64,000 nucleotides of DNA from Phycisphaerales bacterium (GTDB lineage: Bacteria; Planctomycetota; Phycisphaerae; Phycisphaerales; UBA1924). The first letter of the stretch is position 1; each line of letters starts with the position of its first letter. Positions 18,828 to 26,424 of the stretch are shown piece by piece. A program made the translations under genes and the position numbers. The stretch is from the NCBI GenBank assembly GCA_030149165.1, contig JASBRY010000008.1:124001-188000 (forward strand), read 5' to 3'. Below the pieces are notes generated by a model. That model was not told the origin of the DNA. It did not search any database and worked only from the letters and a program-made list of their open reading frames with translations.

Positions 18828-19379
18828 ATGAATCGATCCCAGTCCACCATCCTCACTGAGCTTCTGGTGCTCCAAGCACAGAGCGGCTCTCGACGGGCGA
18901 TGAATCAGCTGGTCGAACTCTGGACCCCCAAGCTCGCTCGCAGAGCGTATCGGCTCACCCAAGATCACGAGGGTGTGCAGGAAGTCATCCAAGAGTCATG
19001 GATCGGGATCGCTCGTGGGATCGCTCGGCTTCGGGACCCCTCACGATTCGGCGCGTGGTCGCTTCGCATCGTCCACAATCAATCCGCGGACTGGATCCGA
19101 GCGCGGGCGAGAGATCGTCGGAACACTCTCGAACAAATGGAGAATGGATCGGAATCTGAAGCAACGGATCACCCCTCGACTGAAGAAACCGAACTCATCC
19201 GAATCGCGGTCAGCACGCTGGATCCCAAACTCCGCGAAGTGGTGTACCTGTTCTACATGGACCAATGCACGATCGAACAGATCGCGATCGTGCTCAACAT
19301 CCCACAAGGCACGGCGAAGACACGACTCGCGCGCGCTCGATCAATCCTCAAGTCACAGCTCGAAAGGAGCACACAATGA
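18828..19379 (+). CDS. ECF-type RNA polymerase sigma factor
   Basis: 183 residues with both ECF regions. Sigma2 contains YRLTQDHEGVQEVIQESWIG and RFGAWSLRIVHNQSADWIR. Sigma4 contains STLDPKLREVVYLFYMDQCT followed by the HTH IEQIAIVLNIPQGTAKTRL. The frame is open far upstream, but that part is antisense to pnp and rpsO. The ATG at 18828 is the first start that gives a normal ECF N-terminus. The stop overlaps the next ATG (ATGA), coupling it to the DUF6768-like membrane protein, which takes the place usually held by an anti-sigma factor. Confidence 0.9.
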   Translation: MNRSQSTILTELLVLQAQSGSRRAMNQLVELWTPKLARRAYRLTQDHEGVQEVIQESWIGIARGIARLRDPSRFGAWSLRIVHNQSADWIRARARDRRNTLEQMENGSESEATDHPSTEETELIRIAVSTLDPKLREVVYLFYMDQCTIEQIAIVLNIPQGTAKTRLARARSILKSQLERSTQ

Positions 19380-19774
19380 ATAATCTCGATGACCAAATCC
19401 GCAAAGCACTGAATCCCAGCGACGCCGAGATGCTCGGCGATCCGGATGATGGTCTACGCGTCGATCAGCTGGTGATCTCGACATTCCGGAGCAGACACTG
19501 GATCATGACCATCCCAATTGTAGTTGTTTCGTTGATTGTCTTCGCACTCTCGATCTGGTGCTTGGTCAGGTTTTTCGATGCGACTGAAGTCCAGCACATG
19601 ATCGGATGGGCGATGGGCGTCATCACAGGCACCTTCATGATCGGATTCATGAAAGTCTGGTTCTGGATGGAGATGCAGCGGATCGCGATCACACGCGAGG
19701 TCAAAAAGGTCGAACTGCTCTCCGCTCGATTGATCCAGAAACTGGATCACGCGAATCAAGAGTCCACGCTCTAA
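19376..19774 (+). CDS. DUF6768-like two-helix membrane protein, coupled to ECF sigma
   Basis: 132 residues. A soluble N-terminus (NNLDDQIRKALNPSDAEML) is followed by two membrane helices: MTIPIVVVSLIVFALSIWCL (about 42-61) and MIGWAMGVITGTFMIGFMKV (about 76-95). Next comes the conserved MKVWFWMEMQRIAITREVKK, then VELLSARL, which predicts a short cytoplasmic coiled coil. The pattern matches DUF6768, a family of unknown function. AAAGGAG lies eight bases before the start inside the sigma gene. A role as membrane-bound regulator of the sigma factor is an inference from the coupling; no HxxxCxxC zinc anti-sigma motif is present. Confidence 0.8.
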   Translation: MNNLDDQIRKALNPSDAEMLGDPDDGLRVDQLVISTFRSRHWIMTIPIVVVSLIVFALSIWCLVRFFDATEVQHMIGWAMGVITGTFMIGFMKVWFWMEMQRIAITREVKKVELLSARLIQKLDHANQESTL

Positions 19775-19800
19775 ATGAGCCGAACTCGGATCGTTCAGAC

Positions 19801-19811
19801 TATCATCAGGT
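19801..19811 (+). promoter_or_regulatory. -10-like element abutting the aminotransferase start
   Basis: TATCAT at 19801-19806, five bases before the ATG at 19812, with no Shine-Dalgarno. Consistent with a leaderless transcript. Confidence 0.4.
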
Positions 19812-21074
19812 ATGAGCCAGCCCACCCTCTCCAATCGCGTCTCGACCCTCAAGCCATCGATCACCGTCGCGCTCAACAATCGCGCCAAGGCGATGAAAGC
19901 GTCGGGGATTGATGTGCTCAGTTTCGCGGCTGGTGAGCCGGACTTTGATACGCCGCAACCGATCAAGGACGCGGCAATCAAAGCGATCCAGGACGGACAG
20001 ACCAAGTACATGCCCACGCTCGGCGACATGCCGACGCGTGAGTGCATCGCTGAGAAGCTCACCAAAGAGAACAACATCCAGGGACTGACGGGCGAGCACA
20101 TCGCGATCGGGGTTGGGGGCAAGCATGTGCTGTACTCCTCGATCCAGTGTCTGTTTGATCCGCCGGCGGTAGGTGAAGATCCTTGGGAGATGCTGCTCCC
20201 CACTCCAGCGTGGGTTTCGTATCGTCCGGTGTGTGAACTCTCCGGAGGCGTGGTCAAGGAGATCGTCGCGGGACCTGAGTCTGACTTCTGCATCACTCCC
20301 AAGCAACTGCAGGATGCGATCACACCACGCTCGCGTTTGTTGATCCTGAACTCTCCATCGAATCCCTGCGGCACGATGTATTCGGAGCAGCAACTGCGCG
20401 ATCTTGCGAAGGTGATCCACGAAGCCGTGGACATCGCGCCGAATCTGGTCGTGCTCACGGACGAGATCTACGAGAAGATCGTCTATGGCGAGCACCACCA
20501 CTTCTCGATCGGATCAATCTCCGAAATCGCGGAACGCGTCATCACGCTCAACGGCATGTCCAAGGCGTACGCGATGACTGGTTGGCGGATTGGTTATGCC
20601 GCGATGCCGGGAGGGTTTGGCAAGTCGCTCATCAAAGGAATCGGGAAGCTCCAGGGACAGATGACCACGAACATCACGAGCTTCAACTATCCCGCGATCC
20701 GCGAGGCGCTGACTAACGAGTCCGTCGCGGGAACAGTGGAAGAAATGCGCCAAGCGTTCGCGAGCAGAGCGAAACTCATCCAGTCCCGGCTCGCGGAGAT
20801 TCCCGGAATCACCTGCCCCACCCCCACCGGCGCGTTCTATGTCTTCCCAGAGGTGTCGTGCTTGTTCGGGAAGACCACCCCCAAGGGGGTGAAGATCACG
20901 GATTGTCCGAGCTTGTCAGAAGCGATGCTCGACGAGGCGCACATCGCGTTCGTCCCCGGCAACGACTTCGGAGGCTGCGGCCCCAACCATGTCCGCATCT
21001 CCTTCGCGTGCTCGGATGAGCAGATCAACGAGGGGATGGATCGGTTCAAGAAGTTTGTTGAATCGTTGAACTGA
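19812..21074 (+). CDS. Class I aminotransferase (aspartate aminotransferase-like)
   Basis: A 420-residue PLP-dependent enzyme of fold type I, probably transferring an amino group between aspartate (or another amino acid) and 2-oxoglutarate. Visible are SFAAGEPDFDTPQPIKDAA (substrate loop of the I-gamma subgroup), NSPSNPCGTMY, VLTDEIYEKIVY, the PLP lysine in SKAYAMTGWRIGY (Lys 251), and a late HVRISFACSDEQI with the carboxylate-binding Arg. About 20 residues longer than typical AspC of this subgroup, including a small insertion near 350-360 (GKTTPKGVKITDCP). Exact amino-acid specificity cannot be decided. Confidence 0.9.
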   Translation: MSQPTLSNRVSTLKPSITVALNNRAKAMKASGIDVLSFAAGEPDFDTPQPIKDAAIKAIQDGQTKYMPTLGDMPTRECIAEKLTKENNIQGLTGEHIAIGVGGKHVLYSSIQCLFDPPAVGEDPWEMLLPTPAWVSYRPVCELSGGVVKEIVAGPESDFCITPKQLQDAITPRSRLLILNSPSNPCGTMYSEQQLRDLAKVIHEAVDIAPNLVVLTDEIYEKIVYGEHHHFSIGSISEIAERVITLNGMSKAYAMTGWRIGYAAMPGGFGKSLIKGIGKLQGQMTTNITSFNYPAIREALTNESVAGTVEEMRQAFASRAKLIQSRLAEIPGITCPTPTGAFYVFPEVSCLFGKTTPKGVKITDCPSLSEAMLDEAHIAFVPGNDFGGCGPNHVRISFACSDEQINEGMDRFKKFVESLN

Positions 21075-21100
21075 GCGGACGATCCTGCCGATAAGTCGGC

Positions 21101-21325
21101 ATGGACCTACAGCACGACCAATCATTCCCATCGTTGAAGCTCGTCGGCGACATCGAGTTCAAGCTCTGTCCTGAGTGTCAGGGGATTGGATCGGTGCCTT
21201 GCCCGCAGACCGTCGCGGTCCGCACACTCGGACTCAACGCGGTCCCATCGCTCCAGCCATCGACCGGCCATCCGATCCCGTGCCCATCATGCAACGGGAA
21301 GAAAATCGTGACCAACTTAGACTGA
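21101..21325 (+). CDS. Small CxxC protein, zinc-ribbon-like
   Basis: 74 residues with two CxxC-type pairs: LCPECQGIGSVPCPQ (three Cys) and IPCPSCNGKKIV. Such CPxCxGxG elements occur in DnaJ-like zinc centres and in many small unnamed zinc proteins. It starts 27 bases after the aminotransferase stop. A GATAAG hexamer lies five bases before the ATG and there is no Shine-Dalgarno. Its reality is supported by the regular Cys spacing; the function is unknown. Confidence 0.6.
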   Translation: MDLQHDQSFPSLKLVGDIEFKLCPECQGIGSVPCPQTVAVRTLGLNAVPSLQPSTGHPIPCPSCNGKKIVTNLD

Positions 21326-21349
21326 GCTTCACCAGAACAGACATGCAAG

Positions 21350-24300
21350 TCATGGTCTCGATGGCGCTCGCACAGGGCTCGGTGCATCAATCTCCACGAG
21401 ATCACGGCGCAAGTCCCAGAGCAGGGTCTTTGCCGAGACCGGTGTGGGCTCTGATGCGTCACGCAGAGTCACGAGACGATCGTCGTCCGCGAACGCGAAC
21501 ATCGTTTCTGCGGCGGCGTCATAGATCGCGTGATCAGACAACAGCGTGCGCTGCAGATCCGTGAAACGCACGCGTCCGCTCGCTTCGGCGCTCTGCATGG
21601 TGATCGGAGCCGCGGGATCGGCGCTGTTGGATACAGTGAATGCTGCTTCGAGCTGATCGCATCCGAGCTGCGAGACGCGTCCGGTGGTAAGCGACTTGTG
21701 ACGGATGTTGACTTCTTCAAGAACCAGTGCGTTCCCTGAGGCACGATCGAGGTTCATCGATCCGAGCCAGGTCATGCGTGTAAGTCCAGGTCCTGAGGTG
21801 TTGGGCATCACGCTGGTCGAGTCCGCTGGTTGTCCTCCCGGCTCATCCTCGGAACGATCCATGAGCACGAGCATGCCTTTGGTCGGGACGCGCAGGACTT
21901 GTGATCGGTTATCCGCGATGAGTTGTGATCCTTCGAGGTACATCACCCCCACCGCTCGCTCTGGATTCGCGGGGTCGTATGTCCGAGACTCCACACTCGC
22001 GGGAATCGAATCTGCACCAGGCACCGCTCGACCAAACGCGCGTGCTTCGATGAGCTCGCGTTCTGGTTCATCCGCGCTCGCGAGATCGGGATTGCTGATC
22101 TGTCCAGTCCCAGGCGCCGGAGTCAGGTCGATCTCCAATCGGTCCGCTTTGAGCGTGTCGAGTGTGTACGCGTCAGGAGTCGAGACCGCGACAACATCTC
22201 CAGAACACTCGATGGATCCCAGCGCATCGTCGAATCGCATGGACTCTTCCCATGTCACACGCAGATGTCCTCCCGCGAGTCCGCTCTGCATACCTTCCGC
22301 GGCGATGTCATGATCAAACACTCCAGCACCATTAACAAGGATTGATCTGGATCGGGTGTTGATCAGGATGTTTCGTCCTTGGATCACCGACCCACCCTGT
22401 CCAGCTTTTGCGAGTTCGCTGCCCTCGCTCAGGATGTGGATTGTGTCCTCATCGGAGTCGAGATCGATCCGATGACCTTCAGCGGTGGTCTCGTTCTCGC
22501 CGAGGAACTTGGTTTGTCCGATCGCGTACGCTCTGCGGATGCGTGTTTGTCCGTCCATCTCACGCATGAGAAATGCTTCGAGCGCTTCGGTCTCCACACG
22601 CCCGTCTGGAGAAATCCCGAGTACCTCCCCGACCGCTTCCAGCTTGGTCGGCGTCACTCCGGATTCGCTTTGAAGAGGCGCAAAGGAGATGACCATCGCG
22701 TCCGCAGCGAGTGTGCCAGAATCAGATTGCATCGAACCAAGCTTAAGTTCAAGCGACTCCAGTGCGGTCTCGATGGTGCGATCGGTATTCAGATCGGCTC
22801 TGAGTGACTCGGCACGGATCACGGCATCGGCGCGCGTGCCGAGCACACTCCCCTCAAATCTCGCGGCTTTGAGTCTGCTTGTGAGTTCACCCGATTCGTT
22901 CTGAGCCAGTGAGAAGCGAGCACTCTTCATCCAGTCGATCTGAGCGCGAGGTTCATCCGTCGCTTGGATGGACTCGAGTCTTCCAGCTGAATCGATGGTG
23001 ATGATGCCTGTATCAAGATTCGAAGTCAGTTGCTGCGCGTGGAGCGTTCCGGCTTGATCTGCTGAGAGGTCGATCGGTCGATCGCTGCTGCCTTGCAAGG
23101 TGAGCGTGGCGCTTGTCGCACCATAGGTGAGCGTATCGACGCTTCCCTGGAATCCTTGGCTTGGTGCATCGAAGACCACACGCTCCGCGTCACTGAAAGT
23201 GAATGCGAGTTGTTCGCTCGAGAGAGCCGTGGATTCAGGGTCTTCGATCGGACGGACGACCAATGGTCCATCCCAAGTCATCACGACATCACCCTCATTA
23301 GGTTGCGGATTGCTTGCTTCCACTGTTGAGTTGCTTGGAGTCGCGGATTGTGGTGTTGGGTCCTGATCCGCTTCTTCTTGTCGATTCAACTCTTGTTTGA
23401 CGCTCTGTGCTGGAGGCTGATTCGTCGATGGTGAGGGAGTAACCGCTGCGGGCTGAGTGGATGGACTCTTTGCCTCGCTGTTCGCTTGCGTCTGCTGTTC
23501 AGCGAAGCGCACTTGTTTGATCGCATCAGCATTCAACGCTCCATCGATGAGCATCGCCCAAACATTGAGCGTGTCTGCACGCAAGGTGCCTGTTCCGATC
23601 AGTTCGACCTGGACCGAGTCCTTGATGTTGATGTGGTACGGCTGCTCTTTGGGTTGCTGGATCGGATCACTTGGCTGAACCTCATCCTGCAGCGCGATGC
23701 TTGGATACGCGACAGTCGCGAGTTTGTATGGAGCATGCATTGGTCTTCGCTCTGAGCGAGTGACCCTAGTGGTTTTCTCTGCTCCGGGACGCAGGATCAG
23801 TTGCTCTCCTCGGCGAACATCGATCAGTTCCACGCGTCCCTTGACCTCGTTGAGCATGACGGTGAGGTTGTGTCCAACAAACGACAATCCAGGAGAATCG
23901 ATCGTGAATCGACCATCGGAAGTCAGTCGGTGATAGCGACGCTCAAACTCGACGGGCTCGTCGAAGACCGCGGTCATCGAGGGAGTCTGGTCCGCGTTGT
24001 TGGTGATTCCCATGGCGCTGGTGACCGGATCAGTCGTCATCTCATCAAATGAATGGATCGTCACATTCCCCTCAAGCGTCCCCGAATCGGGCGCCTCGTT
24101 GGGATCGGGCATCATGACGACTCCGCGATCCGCGGTGATGTGGACTCGGCGTCCATCACGCATGTAGATCCACGCATCGGGGTTCACGAGTCGGCGTCGT
24201 CCGCCTCCCATTGGTTCGAACTGGTCTGCTTCCAAAGTCCCTGCGATGCGTGTGGGGTCATCGCGATCGACAATCGTGACCAACATCCGAGCGCCCTGTT

Positions 24301-24481
24301 CGAGATCGTTCAGATCGGGGATCTCGTTGGGATCGTCTGGGAAGAGGTTGTCGGGATCAACCTGTGCGGTGCTCGAAGTAGTGCTCATCGACTGCCAAAC
24401 GATGATCGCGAAGACGATGAACATCACTGAAGCGATCGTCAATCCGATCATTCGTGGGGATGGGCCGCTCGGTCCGGGCAT
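21350..24481 (-). CDS. Very large LptC/LptA-like envelope protein
   Basis: 1043 residues. One N-terminal membrane helix (about 11-29, MIGLTIASVMFIVFAIIVWQ) anchors a long beta-rich periplasmic part. It shows repeated OstA/LptA-style text: LTSDGRFTIDSPGLSFVGHN, VELIDVRRGEQLILRPG, GHRIDLDSDEDTIHILSEGS and GRNILINTRSRSILVNGAG. A proline/glutamine/serine-rich segment (about 335-395) separates N- and C-terminal halves. LptC is normally about 190 residues and LptA about 180, so this looks like an LptC anchor followed by many jellyroll units. kdsC and kdsD, which make the KDO sugar of lipopolysaccharide, lie 1.5 kb away and support an LPS-transport role, still an inference. Confidence 0.6.
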   Translation of the reverse strand: MPGPSGPSPRMIGLTIASVMFIVFAIIVWQSMSTTSSTAQVDPDNLFPDDPNEIPDLNDLEQGARMLVTIVDRDDPTRIAGTLEADQFEPMGGGRRRLVNPDAWIYMRDGRRVHITADRGVVMMPDPNEAPDSGTLEGNVTIHSFDEMTTDPVTSAMGITNNADQTPSMTAVFDEPVEFERRYHRLTSDGRFTIDSPGLSFVGHNLTVMLNEVKGRVELIDVRRGEQLILRPGAEKTTRVTRSERRPMHAPYKLATVAYPSIALQDEVQPSDPIQQPKEQPYHINIKDSVQVELIGTGTLRADTLNVWAMLIDGALNADAIKQVRFAEQQTQANSEAKSPSTQPAAVTPSPSTNQPPAQSVKQELNRQEEADQDPTPQSATPSNSTVEASNPQPNEGDVVMTWDGPLVVRPIEDPESTALSSEQLAFTFSDAERVVFDAPSQGFQGSVDTLTYGATSATLTLQGSSDRPIDLSADQAGTLHAQQLTSNLDTGIITIDSAGRLESIQATDEPRAQIDWMKSARFSLAQNESGELTSRLKAARFEGSVLGTRADAVIRAESLRADLNTDRTIETALESLELKLGSMQSDSGTLAADAMVISFAPLQSESGVTPTKLEAVGEVLGISPDGRVETEALEAFLMREMDGQTRIRRAYAIGQTKFLGENETTAEGHRIDLDSDEDTIHILSEGSELAKAGQGGSVIQGRNILINTRSRSILVNGAGVFDHDIAAEGMQSGLAGGHLRVTWEESMRFDDALGSIECSGDVVAVSTPDAYTLDTLKADRLEIDLTPAPGTGQISNPDLASADEPERELIEARAFGRAVPGADSIPASVESRTYDPANPERAVGVMYLEGSQLIADNRSQVLRVPTKGMLVLMDRSEDEPGGQPADSTSVMPNTSGPGLTRMTWLGSMNLDRASGNALVLEEVNIRHKSLTTGRVSQLGCDQLEAAFTVSNSADPAAPITMQSAEASGRVRFTDLQRTLLSDHAIYDAAAETMFAFADDDRLVTLRDASEPTPVSAKTLLWDLRRDLVEIDAPSPVRAPSRP

Positions 24482-24517
24482 GGCTCAATCCTAGTTCAGC
24501 GCTCCTACCATGACTCA
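24482..24517. promoter_or_regulatory. Compact divergent promoter, both sides leaderless-type
   Basis: The 36 bases between two divergent genes contain TAGGAT on the minus strand (24493 down to 24488) and TACCAT on the plus strand (24506-24511). Each ends six bases before its start codon. Only 12 bases separate the two hexamers, so each -35 region would overlap the other -10. Neither gene has a Shine-Dalgarno. Confidence 0.5.
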
Positions 24518-25153
24518 ATGTCGCATCAAATGCCTTCGGGAACCAACTCAAGCACGCTCAGATGGACATCGTCCGATCGATTGATCATCGATTCGGATGA
24601 CCAAACCATCGCGATCATTCAAGAGCACGATGTCCTGAGCATCCTCGAACATTGGTCCGATGCATACACAGATCAGACCATCGTGATCCCTTGCGGCGAG
24701 CATAAACAGTCCGATCCCGAACCCTCCGCGGCTTTGCTCAGTCAGTGGTCGCAAGATTCGTGGGAGCCGTTCAACGATGCCATGAACGGGATTCTGGATC
24801 GAGCCGCAGGAACAAACACCAAGGTCATTATACTCCCTGGTGCCGGGGGTCGACTTTCGGACGCGATCTGCACGCTCTCATGGGCCGCGAACCACCAGAG
24901 CGTCCCGCTGCTGATCGATCCGGCGCGTTGGTTGACGCCTTCGATGATGCGGGATCTCAAGGACCACCTGATCCGCTTCACCACGCTCTGCGAGGAGCTC
25001 CCGAATATCTGGGGGGTTGCGATGCGAAGCGTGCAAGCGGAATCGGAGAATGTGCTTACGCCTTGTCCGATCGGGAGCGGATTGATTGGCGAGCAACTGC
25101 TCAACGACACGATCCGGACGATCTCGGCTCCACGCTTGATCGAGTGCAAGTGA
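24518..25153 (+). CDS. Hypothetical protein (211 aa)
   Basis: I do not recognise a family. It has no signal peptide or membrane helix. The sequence alternates strands and helices like an alpha/beta protein: LIIDSDDQTIAIIQEHDVLS, TIVIPCGE, VIILPGAGGRLSDAICTL and PLLIDPARWLTP, ending GSGLIGEQLLNDTIRTI. The glycine-containing turn LPGAGGRLSD could bind a phosphate, but no catalytic motif is certain. It is divergent from the Lpt-like gene and is followed by nuoC 46 bases downstream. Confidence 0.6.
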   Translation: MSHQMPSGTNSSTLRWTSSDRLIIDSDDQTIAIIQEHDVLSILEHWSDAYTDQTIVIPCGEHKQSDPEPSAALLSQWSQDSWEPFNDAMNGILDRAAGTNTKVIILPGAGGRLSDAICTLSWAANHQSVPLLIDPARWLTPSMMRDLKDHLIRFTTLCEELPNIWGVAMRSVQAESENVLTPCPIGSGLIGEQLLNDTIRTISAPRLIECK

Positions 25154-25187
25154 ACCAGATCAGATCCCCTGAAGCGTCTGATTTGAC

Positions 25188-25199
25188 TACAATCTGCTC
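25188..25199 (+). promoter_or_regulatory. -10 element abutting the nuoC start
   Basis: TACAAT at 25188-25193, a near-consensus -10, ends six bases before the ATG at 25200, with no Shine-Dalgarno. Best example in the window of a leaderless-type start. Confidence 0.5.
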
Positions 25200-25763
25200 A
25201 TGAGCACCGCTGAGAAACAGTCGATCAACCATCCGACCTTCGCGCTTGTCAAAGCCGCGTTCCCGAACTGCACTTTCAAAGCGACGCAGTTCCGCGACCA
25301 ACCCACGCTGATCGTGGACAAGTCGGACTTCCACAAGGTCATGACCTTCCTCAAGAACGACGATCGCTGCTGCTACGACTTCTGCTCCGATGTCACGGGC
25401 GTCGACTATCTCAACTATCCAGCAAAGACTGAGGGACGATTCGCGGTCATCTACAACCTCTGCTCGTACTCTCGCACCGATCGTTTCTTCGTGAAAGTGT
25501 TCCTCGATCCATCAATCCCAACAGATGGCAACGAGAAAGATCCGGCGCTCGAAATCGATTCGGTCTGTGATCTATGGCCGGGCGTCGAGTGGACCGAACG
25601 CGAGGTCTACGACATGTACGGCATCCGCTTTATCAACCACCCAGACCTCCGCCGAATCCTGCTCTGGGAAGACTACCCAGCGCATCCGCTCCGCAAGGAC
25701 TATCCACTCCGCGGACGCGGCGAGCGTGAAGACTACCGCATCGTGGATCGCACGAGCTCGTAA
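25200..25763 (+). CDS. nuoC: NADH-quinone oxidoreductase subunit C, orphan
   Basis: 187 residues. NuoC is a peripheral-arm subunit of respiratory complex I. Diagnostic is the 30-kDa-subunit signature WPGVEWTEREVYDMYGIRF, followed by NHPDLRRILLWEDYPAHPLR and KDYPL. The N-terminal domain includes YDFCSDVTGVDYLNYPAKTE. It is the stand-alone form, not the NuoCD fusion. No other nuo gene is adjacent on either side, unlike the usual nuoA-N operon; the rest of complex I must be elsewhere. Confidence 0.93.
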   Translation: MSTAEKQSINHPTFALVKAAFPNCTFKATQFRDQPTLIVDKSDFHKVMTFLKNDDRCCYDFCSDVTGVDYLNYPAKTEGRFAVIYNLCSYSRTDRFFVKVFLDPSIPTDGNEKDPALEIDSVCDLWPGVEWTEREVYDMYGIRFINHPDLRRILLWEDYPAHPLRKDYPLRGRGEREDYRIVDRTSS

Positions 25764-25793
25764 TCCCTCAATAAATAGGAATGATCACATCAA

Positions 25794-25887
25794 GGGTGCC
25801 CTGCTTTGACCGTCTTCGGCAAAGCAGGCCTTGTCGTGCGGATGATTCTTGTTCCTGCTTTACCCTTCGGGTTAAAGCAGGGCACCC
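25794..25887. repeat. Palindromic element with two nested stem-loops between nuoC and kdsC
   Basis: The outer arms GGGTGCCCTGCTTT (25794-25807) and AAAGCAGGGCACCC (25874-25887) are a perfect 14-bp inverted repeat. Inside, 25800-25808 pairs with 25820-25828 (CCTGCTTTG/CAAAGCAGG). Separately, 25854-25865 pairs with 25869-25881 around a TTCG loop with one bulged base. It could act as a bidirectional terminator for the convergent nuoC and kdsC, but there is no T-run. The doubled core suggests a REP-like mobile palindrome. No second copy was noticed elsewhere in the window. Confidence 0.6.
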
Positions 25888-25908
25888 GCTCGTAATCACT
25901 CGGAACTT

Positions 25909-26424
25909 TCAAGATGGTTCGTAGAGCCCCTTGGCTTTGAGCAGGTGAGCGATCGCATCGCGCGCCGCTCCGCGTCCACCTTTTCTAGCAGTAATGAACG
26001 CCGCGGCTTCGAGGATCTCAGGTTCCGCGTCATGGACCGCCATGGGGAATCCGATCCGACTCAGCGCGACGAGATCCGGCCAATCATCTGCGAGGTACGC
26101 GATCTTCGATGGATCGACCCCGGTTTTCTCAATAATGACATCGAGTGCTTCGGATTTGTTGCGTGAACCCTGAATAATGAGTTCAGGATCGACCTTGAGC
26201 GTTGCGAGTCGATGTTTAAGTGCTTCACCAGAGCGTCCTGTGATGATCGCGATCTGAAAGCCGTGGGTGAGCCAGAGGCGCATCCCGAATCCGTCTCGGA
26301 CATTGAACTTCTTGGTTTCGGATCCATCGTCGTTGATGTTGATGGTCGCATCGGTCAGTACGCCGTCGACATCGAAGATGATGAGCTCGATCTGCTCTGG
26401 ATCTGAGTATTTCTTTTTAGTCAT
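25909..26424 (-). CDS. kdsC: 3-deoxy-D-manno-octulosonate 8-phosphate phosphatase
   Basis: Removes phosphate from KDO-8-phosphate in lipopolysaccharide core synthesis; a capless HAD phosphatase acting as a tetramer. 171 residues, the usual length. HAD motif I is LIIFDVDGVLTDA (Asp 18 nucleophile, Asp 20). Motif II region is AIITGRSGEAL, and motif III/IV is KSEALD then AYLADDWPDLVALSRIG. AFITARKGGRGAARDA is the KdsC C-terminal hallmark. Its ATG overlaps the kdsD stop (ATGA), so the two are a coupled KDO pair. Confidence 0.93.
   Translation of the reverse strand: MTKKKYSDPEQIELIIFDVDGVLTDATININDDGSETKKFNVRDGFGMRLWLTHGFQIAIITGRSGEALKHRLATLKVDPELIIQGSRNKSEALDVIIEKTGVDPSKIAYLADDWPDLVALSRIGFPMAVHDAEPEILEAAAFITARKGGRGAARDAIAHLLKAKGLYEPS

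Noticed and set aside
21088..21095. GCCGATAA sigma28-like octamer before the CxxC protein; similar ones near 35089 and 44999
   Set aside because: None has a TAAA -35 at the right distance, and CGAT/GATC words are very common here, so chance matches are expected.
22704..22718. Second sigma54-like sequence, minus strand TGGCAC ACTCGC TGC
   Set aside because: Spacing fits, but it lies deep inside the Lpt-like coding region, far from any start on that strand; likely chance.
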